From Polychytrium aggregatum (Eukaryota; Chytridiomycota; Chytridiomycetes; Polychytriales): a stretch of DNA of 64,000 nt. Numbering within the stretch: the first letter of the stretch is position 1; every line of letters begins with the position of its first letter. Where the stretch lies: positions 1,013,006 to 1,077,005 of the forward strand of contig NW_026516211.1 in the NCBI RefSeq assembly GCF_025602895.1, read 5' to 3'. Both the position numbers and the translations under genes were made by a program. The notes under the pieces are model-generated. The model worked only from the letters and a program-made list of their open reading frames with translations, was not told the origin of the DNA and did not search any database. This document shows, one piece after another, positions 53,631 through 64,000 of this stretch.

Positions 53631-54979
53631 ATGCTGCCGGACAGAGCCTGCATATGCGATGAATTGGTCCCGGTGTGGGCGTTTGTGAGCCGCCTGGAGC
53701 TCCAGACGATCCCCGGAGCCGATCAACAAGATTGGCAGCTGGTCACCCAGCTCTATGGCAAGCAAATGCACCGCTGATCCAGGTTGGCAGGATGCGTCGC
53801 CTTCTGGTGGGTCAATGCCACCGACTGGATGCTGGACAGAGGGCCGCATCGAGGGGATGCATTAGTGACGCATAGATCCGAGCTCTGGCCGAATAGAGAC
53901 CCACATCCCTCCCGTTCCCGCATCGCCGACACCCGCATTGTGCTCGATGGGTGTTTCCTGGTGCTGCTGGTGCGCTGGCTGGCCGGGCTGTGGCTGGGCC
54001 AGACCAGCCGCTGTGTGGCAGTCCGGACGCGTGGCCAGCCAAACACGGCCGCACGCGCACATGCCCGCTGGCGCCCTGATTGTGTGGTGCTGTGTGTGTG
54101 TGTGTGCTGGCGAGCAAGCAAGGCCCCCCCACCAGACCAGGCCAGGCCAGGCCAGGCCCCCCGGAGAGAATCGCAAACCCAAGGGGCTTCGCGGATTACC
54201 CCCCGTCCAACGGCATCCGCTGAATCTATCAGAGCCGTGCCTGCCGCCGCGTCCATCCGCCCGTCCATCCATCCATCCATCCATCCATCCGCCCATCCAT
54301 CCATCCATCCGCCCATCCATCCGTCCGTCCGTCCGTCCGTCCGTCCGTCCGTCTATTCATCATCGCTGCAGCTCCCCGTCTGACTGAGCTGTCTGTGGAT
54401 TTTGCTTTGGACTTGCGCTTTCCCTTTTGCCGCCATCTGCCTCCATCCCCTTGAAATCGCCCTGGCTCGACTGCCGACGATTCTGGACCGTGGACTGTTG
54501 AACGGACACTTGGCTGCTCGTTGTCTTGGATAGAGAAGCGAGACCTCCCCCCTATTTCCATCTCGCCACGGCCTTGAACCGCAAAGTGATAGAGCATTGG
54601 GATACACGTCTCGGTTCCGTCGCCTATTCTGCATAAATCTCTGAATGTAGGTGGTTTGGCCAGACCGTGCTGTTCCCGGCGGACGACAGACCGAGCCTCG
54701 AGGCCGTCTCCATCACGGAGGTGGCAGCTAATGAGAGCAGGACGGGCTCTGGCTCACCCTCGTCCGGACTTGGGATGCGCCTCCCTGGTGGCTCGAGGGC
54801 CTTTGCCCTTGCCAACACCCACACATTTGGAGTGCAGCTACAAAAGACTCTGCCCCACTGCTTCCTCGGCGCATGCAGATTCGTCTTTGCACCGGTTGCC
54901 GCTTGGCGTGCTGCTTGCTGCCGCTAACGCCTGCATCATTCGTAACTCGGCAGTCTCGCCACAGCCCCCCCCCTCAACA
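53631..54979. other. Spacer before PP1
   Basis: 1.35 kb with a (CATC)n/(CGTC)n array (listed). GC-rich, several accidental open frames, no gene recognised. The last 100 bases form a C-rich leader for PP1. Confidence 0.45.
54251..54354. repeat. (CATC)n passing into (CGTC)n
   Basis: About 14 units CATC, interrupted by three GCC variants, followed by eight to nine units CGTC. The switch from CATC to CGTC at about 54321 is abrupt, as if one C-G mutation spread by slippage. Confidence 0.9.
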
Positions 54980-56962
<1,983 letters not shown>

Positions 56963-58067
56963 TAGCCTCTACCAGTTCCGACTCCAACCTATGTCCCACT
57001 CCGCCTTTTCCTTCATATACAGTCCTCTCTGAATGTATCCGCTACAGCTCCTTCCGACCGTCCTCCCCGCCGCCGCCGCCGCCGACTCTCCCCTCCGATC
57101 CGACTGCCGAACGCCACTTTTCCAATATCCTCCCTCTGCGCCATTCAGCTTGATTTTTCCAAATCCAAGAACGGCGCTGCTCATCCGGGCTTTGAAACAT
57201 GAATACCTGCTTTGAGAACTCGAGGGAAATTTTGTTTCAATGTGGATATTCGCATTTGTTTTTTCTTTCTTTCTTTTCTTTATTTCTCTCTCTCGTATGC
57301 TACGCTGTTCCCCCCCCCTCGACTTGCCTCGCCTCACCTCACCTCCCGCCTCCATAATCGCCTTTATCACATTTTTTTTTCTTTCGTTTTTGTGTCTGTC
57401 CTTCCTTTCCCCTTGTTTTGGGCAGCCTTTTCCGCTCGGAGGTTGTCTGGCGGTGTCGGTCGGGCAGAGAATGACCACAACTGTTCTGTCTGTCGTCGTG
57501 CTTCCTGGCCTGGAGAGGATGACCGCTTTGTGCCTGGTCTGCCTTCACTTCTGCAGCTCGGCTCCATGTCCTGTTCTTTCCTCTGACGACCGAAACAAAG
57601 ATTGGTCCAAACGAAATCCGGTGTGCTCGGACTTGGGCAGGAAGCTGGCGCTGCTGGTGGTCGAGAATCCGTCCAGGGCTTGTCCTTCTCCGCGTCCCGC
57701 TGCACCAGCCATCTCGGCTTGGGGCCAGGCGATCTGTAGTGAGAGCCTGCATCGTTGTCCTGGCCATCTGCATCGTCCTTGGAGCTGGCAGCACGATCGC
57801 TCCAGGTGTTTCCACAATCTTCCACGGCGTGTCGCACAGCCACTGGCTGTGTGGCGGCCCGATGCTCGTTCTCCACATATCGGCCGCCTTTTCACCCGCA
57901 CCAAAACGGCTGTCGGGAGCCGATCGTCCTCGCAGCTCCATCTCTTCCTTCGCCGCCGCGCCTCGACGGCCAGCCGCTCTGCTGTCTTCGTCCACGAACC
58001 CGCTCGAATCGTGCCCTCGATCTGGTCCATCCCACCGTCAAACACGCCCGCCGCTACACTCAACGAC
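56963..58067. other. Spacer before the CHORD gene
   Basis: 1.1 kb. Plus strand strongly pyrimidine-rich at 57240-57420 (runs of T and C), similar to the CT tract before CCR4; likely a promoter/leader of the CHORD gene. Open frames here are compositional. Confidence 0.45.
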
Positions 58068-60345
58068 ATGACCGTCTCGATCTGCACCCGGAAAGGTGAG
58101 CCACATCGGCGAATCGCTCGCTGTGCCTGCAGCGTACCTGCTTTCCCCCCCCCGGCGCTCGGGATTTGCATGCTGTGTCCTGGTCGCTGTTGAGACCCGC
58201 CAGATCGACGATCGGTCAGGTCTGCCCGGCATCTCTGTTCTCAGCGGCACACAATCGTCAAGCATATATCGAATACAATATCTGTCGGCCCTCGGGCGAC
58301 CACCAATGGTGTGGGCCCCCACTCACCCTGCTTTTTCTTTGGCTGCTGACTGGATTCATCGGTGCTCCTGTCTCCCTAGGCTGTGGAAAGTCCTTCAGCG
58401 AAAGCGACAACCATGACACTGCATGCGAACATCACCCAGGAGCCCCCGTCTTCCACGAGGGTCTCAAGGTAACGCTCTGCCCTGGCACAAGCGACTGCTG
58501 CATATGTTGCTGCTGTCAGTCTTGCACACAAAGTGCAAGCGGCCCAACGACTGCTGCTCCGATTCCGGAATGCCCGCAGTGTGACCATCATCGCAGCAGC
58601 TGATACAAGTATGACCGACTCTGACCATACTCCCTCCACCCCCGATTGTATATTCATTCAGGGATGGTCCTGCTGCTCCAAGAAAGTCACCGATTTTGAC
58701 GAGTTCATGAAGGTACGGCTTGATCCGCGTGGCTCCGTCAAGTAATTAGCCGGCTGTGCGGGACTACTGAAAGCCGACCAGCCTGTCCGCGTGGTCTCGT
58801 TCGTCGCTGGCTCGGACCGATCTCGATGGATCGGCGACTTGCCACCGCGGACGGGTGGCTGGGTGTCGTCTGTGCAGATCCAAGTCTTACCTTGGCAATA
58901 TGTGGTGCGTTTGCCATCTCACCGAATCCGAGCAGATTCCAGGCTGCACTGTGGGCCGCCACTCGACCGTCGTTGAGGCTGCTCCTCGCACTCCCGTCAC
59001 CCCTGTTGCTCCAGCAGCGACTCTTGTCAAAGACGGCGTCGAGATCTATGGATCGGCCGCCGCAGCCGCCGCAGCCCCGTCCTCCGCCCCGGCTGTCGTT
59101 TCGACCCAGCCCGTTGTCGCCAAGGTCGAGATCAACGAGGAGGAGCTCAACGATGCCCCTGACGCCGTGATCGAGAAAGGTGCCAAGTGCAAGCGCAACG
59201 GATGCAAGTTTGTCAACGAAGCGGGCGGGCACACCGACAGCGAATGCGTCTTCCACAGCGGCACCCCGGTCTTCCACGAGGGCAGCAAGGTGAGTTCGCG
59301 ACCAATCGTGATCATGTCCTCTCCGGCTGATCGGCCAACTGGATCGGCCCACGCCTGTGGCATGTTCTGGTGGGTTGGACTCAGAGCCGATCGAGAGAGG
59401 CTCATTGGTGTACGATCTGGACGGGCAGGGCTGGACATGTTGTCCCCGCAAGGTCCTGGAGTTCGACGAGTTCCTGAAGATCGAAGGATGCAAGCGTGGT
59501 CGCCACCGCTTCACTGATGCCAAGGTGAGCCTCCGAGCAGTATTGGCTATAACGAGTGGCTTTCTACCGGGACATACTGCTTGCCCAGTCTCATGCCCGG
59601 TCATCAAGCTGCCATGCCCCACACACTGCCGGCCGTCGTTTACTTACACAACCGCTTCCTGCCACAGACCGACGGTGCCGCCGAGGAGATCGTCGCTTGC
59701 CGGCATGACTGGTATCAGACTCAGACCAGTGTCATCATCTCGGTCTTTGCGAAAAAGGCCGACAAGGCCAGCACCAAGGTTACCTTTGGTGCCGAAGAGG
59801 TATTTAGTCACATCTCTGCTCGCCTCCCTCCCGTTCGGTGCCGGTCCTGTCCGTCTCACCGATCTTATGAGGCAGAGTGTCTTGGCAGCACCCTCATTAA
59901 CTTGTATCTCTCCTATGCGGCGCAAAGCTGAGCGTCTATGTCAAGTTCCTGGATGGCAAGGTTTTCCGATGGAACACCCCGCTCTCGCAGGTGAGCGTCA
60001 TGACCGACTTTATGCACAACAGCGCGTTCAGCTCAACTTCCGTCGTTGGAGGAGCTTGCCGAGTCCCTCGACAGTGCCGGTATCATACCGGGTGACCGCC
60101 ATCAATGCACTCACGGCCAGTTGTTCTACTAGCCCATCCTGTCGGAGCAATCCAAGTTCGAGGTGCTTTCGACCAAGGTCGAGATCACTCTGAAAAAGGC
60201 CAACGGCATCTCGTGGCCCTCGATCGAGCCCACAGACAACCTCGTCAGCTGGACCACCTTTGGCACCACGGGCGTCCACGGAACTGTTGGCGGCAAGGAG
60301 GCGCATGTCGCAGCCGATGCACCCGTCCATCTTTTCAAAAAATAG
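58068..60345 (+). CDS. CHORDC1: CHORD-CS domain co-chaperone (CHORDC1/Rar1-like)
   Basis: Zinc-binding Hsp90 co-chaperone with two CHORD domains and a CS domain. Eight exons: 58068-58095, 58380-58468, 58662-58712, 58936-59289, 59429-59524, 59668-59799, 59928-59990, 60133-60345; 341 residues. CHORD-I: ICTRKGCGKSF, HHPGAPVFHEG, GWSCCSKKVTDFDEF, PGCTVGRH. A linker with poly-Ala (about 95-135) follows, then CHORD-II: CKRNGCKF, FHSGTPVFHEG, GWTCCPRKVLEFDEF, GCKRGRH. Finally a CS/p23-like domain: CRHDWYQTQTSVIISVFAK, the beta strands LSVYVKFLDGKVF, and VEITLKKANGISWPS. All cysteine and histidine positions of both CHORDs are present. Splice joins fall within motifs and are consistent. Confidence 0.96.
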
Positions 60346-61866
60346 AGCACCCGATGCGTGGATGTTAATCGTTGGATCCGCAAGACGAAGGGGGGGGTTA
60401 TTTGCACGCACATAGACCGGATGCCCTTGCTGGCTGCTGATGTGGCGATCGATCGGCGTGTACGATTGCACCAAGGGTAGACAACGCGCGTGGGCTGTCG
60501 ATGGCCGAGACGGCCCAGCGAGGAAGCAGTGGCACTGGGGTCGGCAAGACCCTCGACAAGACCCTCGGCAATTCACGATTGGACCGGCCGTCGAATCCTC
60601 CCGTATATTACATTCGCCGAGTAGGATAGGTGAAGCGGAGTCTTGCCGCTCGACAGGCCGTGCATCGGCCCCGATTCCTTGGGCGACGCGGCAAGCGTCC
60701 CCCTGATGCCAGGTCCCAGAGCGCATCGCTCCTGTGCGAGCCACCGATCCAAGCCTGACCACAGACGGTCCGCACTGGGTTCTTGCAACCGCGGAGGAAT
60801 GGGCCGGATGGACGGATGGACAGCCTGCGGGGGGAGGAGAGCAGGGCATTGCCGGCGGCCCTGAGAGCCGAGGAGATCATCGACGCTGGCATCGACACTG
60901 GGATATATACGGCACGAGCACACCAGCATTATCATCATCATCGTCGGCATCAGCAGCACCATTCACCATCGACACCTTCACTCAGCACCTCTGGCTGAAA
61001 CAGCAGCGTCTGTGGGTCGGACACCCCTTGTGGCTCGTCCGGGTTCGGTTGGTCGGCGCCGTCCTCCCAAAAACAGACAGCCAATCGCGCACACACACAC
61101 GACCGACGGAGCGAGAAGCGAGAGCCAGGGAGAGGACCAAGGCCGCCAGCCGAGAGAAGGATGGAGGCGAATGTGCCGGCAGAGGATGGGCGAGCCGATG
61201 GACAAATCGATGGACAAATCGATGGACGGCAGCGTATTTCGACGCAGCAGACCAGGAGAAGACCAAGGCAGATCAAGGCAGATCAAGGCAGATCAAGGTA
61301 GGCTAAGGCGAACCGAGGCTGGCCAAAGGCAGACCGAGGAGCGGTTGCGCCGAGAGCCGCGGACGGCCTCTCGCCTCGGCGTCAATCACCAAATGTCCAT
61401 TCTTTGGCCTTCGCCCGGCACAACCGCTCTGGAGACATCTCTCGGCCTCCCCCTCGGCGTCTTCGTCGGCCTGTCGCCGTCTTCCGTCCACTTCCCATCG
61501 AGTCCGCTGTCAGGCCGTCTCGGCTTTGTTTCTGCTGTCGTCCGGCTCTTCGTCTCTTGTTTGTCCTGAATATACCTCCCGCCTGCTTCTCTCCAGCAGA
61601 TTCCCTCTGACTCGTCTGCTGACTCTACAGGTAAGTCGTTCTTCCATCTGTTCGCTGCTTCCCACTCTCTCGGCGACCTATGGCGGTGTCGCTGCGTCAC
61701 CTGGAGACTGCCCTTGAATCCGATGCCTCGACCGGGGCCTCCGTAGATTGCAGCCCAGGCTCTCCCTGCGTCGTGCCCCAGATGTGCTCTCGAGTTGGGA
61801 GCAACCCAGATCTAACTCGGACAGCACTCCCGTGCAGGCTCCACGCACCACCACCGAGCAGACACC
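60346..61866. other. Spacer before the Vts1 gene
   Basis: 1.5 kb without a recognised gene. It holds a 10-base tandem repeat (61261-61300), a short 13-base duplication (about 61195-61225) and, at 61631, CAG followed by GTAAGT, a candidate donor for a 5' untranslated intron of the next gene. Confidence 0.45.
61261..61300. repeat. 10-base array (ATCAAGGCAG)n
   Basis: Three to four tandem copies of a 10-base unit in the Vts1 upstream region, the last copy mutated. Confidence 0.85.
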
Positions 61867-64000
61867 ATGGCAATGCAACGGCCCATGTCGGATCTTCCTC
61901 CGACCCTGCTTCACCGCCCCGTCTCGGCAAGCAATCGAGAGTTTGTCAAGCCCAATGTCCGCCCAAGCTCCGAGGTCCTCAACGGCGCATACAAGTCGCC
62001 CGAGGCTGAAGGTACCGGCCGGTGGCCACCGATCCACCTACCCCACCACCCCGCCCCCTCCCTGTCAGACCGGCTCTCAGGGGTGGAGCGGCGTCTCGGT
62101 TTGCGATCTGCATTCAATTGCTTGTTTCGCCCCCGTTGGATGACTCGGCGTGCTCGGGGCTCTATTTGATCCCAAGCTGGGTCTGCGATTGACTCGGAAG
62201 GATGCCTGCCGGGCCCACAGCAAACCCTCCCCCTGCCAACGCACAGCTTCCAGAACCTGCGCTAACAAGTGGCTTGCACTAATGTGCCGGCTCTGTGTTT
62301 GGTCTGCAGAAATCGATCGTTGGTTTGAGGATCTCAGCTACTACGAACGGACCCTCGAGCAAATGGCCAAGGCTCGTCTGGACGACCACTTCCGTGAAGA
62401 ACTCAAGGCCATCGAGCAGTGGTTCAGTGTCCTCACGGACCCCGAGCGGACTACTGCTCTTTACAGTCTCCTGCAGCACACCACCCCTGTCCAGATCCGG
62501 TTTTTCATGACCGTCCTGCAGCAACTGGCTCAAAAGGATCCGATGGTTGCTGGACCTCCAGGCACCCAGCCCCTGGGGGCAAGTTCCTCGCCAACGGTAC
62601 ACAATGCCGCCCCGGCCATCGCCCTTTCAGGTGAGCAATCGATGGCTTGGCATGGCTGATGCAGATCCGGGTCGATTCAGCTCTCCTTTGGCCGACTTTA
62701 TTTGCGTTGCTCGGATCAGTCAAGGGAGAGGGACATGCGCTGGGGCACTGCTTTTGTCTGTCCAGCAGCACTGCTCTCCTACACCCCGCTTGACCTGCTG
62801 GTGTGCCCCCGGCGTCCGCCACCTGCCATGGATCATCCGCCACCCGCTGTTTGGAAACCGCCCTTTGCAGTCATCTCCGATCTCCTTTCTGTCCCTGCAC
62901 GCCCGGCTGCACCCATCCGCACTCTGGCTCGACTCTCCAACCGCTCCCATCGTGCTGCACATGTTGATCCCGGCGCCGCTGTTCATCTTGTTGACCATGT
63001 GCATTTTCCTGAGCGAGCACTGCCAACCTTGCGCTTGCCTCTAACGATCGCCTCCTCACCCTGTATTTGTGCTCAGACCGCGTCATCAGCGAAAACGAGG
63101 AAATGATGCGGCTCCAGCGTGCTCCCCAGCCTCGCTCAGTCGGCCGCCTCTATGACCGCCACAGCGCTCCTGGAGCCGAAGAGCAGTACTCACAGCTTCT
63201 GGATATGCGGTCTGTTCCCGAGGAGTACAACTACAGCGCTCCTCATAGCAACATGAGCTCCTCCCCTCTGCTCCGACCCAAGACCCCTGCCGACGATGTC
63301 ATTGCCTCGGTCAATTGGTCCGTCAGCCCGAGCATGCCGCCGGGACACCCTGCCAATCGACCCCACTTCTCTCCCCTTGTCAGCGCCCCTCGGCTGCCCA
63401 TGGAGTCCGACGGCATGGCAGGCACCGAGGCTATGATGAGTGCCCTCCACTTTGGATCGCCTCAGCCGACCGCCTACTCCAGACCCACTTCCCCCTTCAA
63501 CCACGATCTCGCGGCGGCGCAACTCCAGCACCCCCAGTCCCACCAACGCATGAGGCCTGAGCAAATCTCAACCTTCAATCCCCTGCATCCCGCCAAGGGC
63601 TGGGGTCATGTGGAGATGGCCGGCACCAAGTCTCACGGATATGCAACCTCGGATTACAGCGACAGCTACGATGATGAAAGCGTTGACACCACCACCACCG
63701 CCACGACTGCCAATGCAGCCACTCCCGTTGGCTCTCGCCCCAAGCCTGGCTCGCGCGGCGGCAGCAGCTCCGAATCGCACAAGGAGAAGGGCAAGATCCC
63801 CGAATCGATCGACCTGGAGGCGCTGAATCGTAAGTGGCGCCGGCCTCTGGAGCTACCTGCCTGCCGCCAAAGATTGTGGGAAGAGCGACAGTGCCCCTTG
63901 TCCCCTTCCCGAGTTTCGTGGGAGGCTTTTGCTGTGATGAGATCATCGATTCTGCTCCGAGTCTGTCTGCCTTTGCACCTCACTGAACCACACCCTTTCA
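61867..64000 (+). CDS. VTS1: Vts1/Smaug-like RNA-binding protein, truncated at the window edge
   Basis: Fungal Vts1 homologue; Vts1 binds stem-loop Smaug elements through a C-terminal SAM domain and recruits Ccr4-Not to mRNAs. Visible exons: 61867-62011, 62310-62630, 63077-63829; the next exon is beyond the window. The N-terminal conserved region reads WFEDLSYYERTLEQMAKA, LKAIEQWFSVLTDPERTTAL and TPVQIRFFMTVLQQLAQ, the Vts1 family block. A long disordered S, P and H-rich stretch follows. The exon ends IDLEALN just before a GTAAGT donor, where the SAM domain would start. The SAM domain is not in this window, so identification rests on the N-terminal block. The gene product could act with the CCR4 enzyme encoded at 11.4 kb. 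Confidence 0.82.

Noticed and set aside
54251-54354. Telomere-like or centromere repeat
   Set aside because: The 4-base units are ordinary microsatellite repeats inside a gene-dense region, and no telomeric unit is present.

Overview
The window is nuclear DNA from an intron-dense, GC-rich fungus that very probably makes flagellated zoospores (chytrid-type). Fungal-type genes (Vts1, Fyv10/Gid9, an Rrt8/EI24-like membrane protein, a monothiol glutaredoxin with a thioredoxin domain) sit beside proteins normally kept only by organisms with motile cilia or sperm (CFAP97, CCDC33 and TCP11 homologues). Introns are short (about 50-480 bases), mostly GT-AG with CAG acceptors, and several exons are very small. 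For 18 genes I rebuilt complete exon chains whose summed length keeps the reading frame; for the PCL-like cyclin, CHK1 and CCDC33 some exons remain unresolved, and the Vts1 gene runs off the right edge.

Layout. 0.6-1.9 kb: PCL-like cyclin (-), with one intron made almost entirely of a hexanucleotide repeat. 3.2-3.8 kb: unrecognised Ser/Pro-rich protein (+). 4.4-6.9 kb: mitochondrial-type methionine aminopeptidase (+, 12 exons including 12-, 14- and 21-base exons). 7.4-9.8 kb: FEN1 flap endonuclease (+). 11.4-14.0 kb: CCR4 deadenylase (+). 14.2-15.0 kb: Vma22/CCDC115-like V-ATPase assembly factor (-). 15.5-17.7 kb: Grx3/4 (+). 18.5-19.7 kb: NIP7 (-), head-to-head with RPL28/uL15 (20.1-21.4 kb, +). 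21.8-23.4 kb: CFAP97 (-). 24.4-27.0 kb: GID E3 ligase subunit Fyv10/Gid9 (+). 27.2-28.7 kb: secreted GH16 glucanase with a GPI-like tail (+). 29.9-30.3 kb: RPL29/eL29 (+). 31.0-36.2 kb: CCDC33 (+), tail-to-tail with CHK1 (36.4-39.2 kb, -). 40.0-41.2 kb: SAM-dependent methyltransferase (+). 41.7-45.2 kb: TCP11 (-). 46.3-49.8 kb: divergent pyruvate kinase (-, 15 exons). 51.0-52.1 kb: unrecognised acidic protein (+). 52.6-53.6 kb: EI24/Rrt8-like membrane protein (+). 55.0-57.0 kb: PP1 catalytic subunit (+). 58.1-60.3 kb: CHORD-CS co-chaperone (+). 61.9 kb to the edge: Vts1/Smaug-like RNA-binding protein (+, truncated).

This is ordinary housekeeping chromosome, not a mobile or defence island; I see no transposon, rRNA, tRNA or CRISPR array. 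Loose functional themes are DNA replication and checkpoint (FEN1, CHK1), mRNA decay (CCR4, Vts1), the 60S ribosome (NIP7, RPL28, RPL29) and the flagellum (CFAP97, CCDC33, TCP11). The most unusual items are a pyruvate kinase whose reading frame is intact but which lacks residues normally invariant in its active site, start-codon-only coding exons in two ribosomal protein genes, chains of microexons, GC-AG introns, and many tandem repeats of 4-21 bases confined to introns and spacers.
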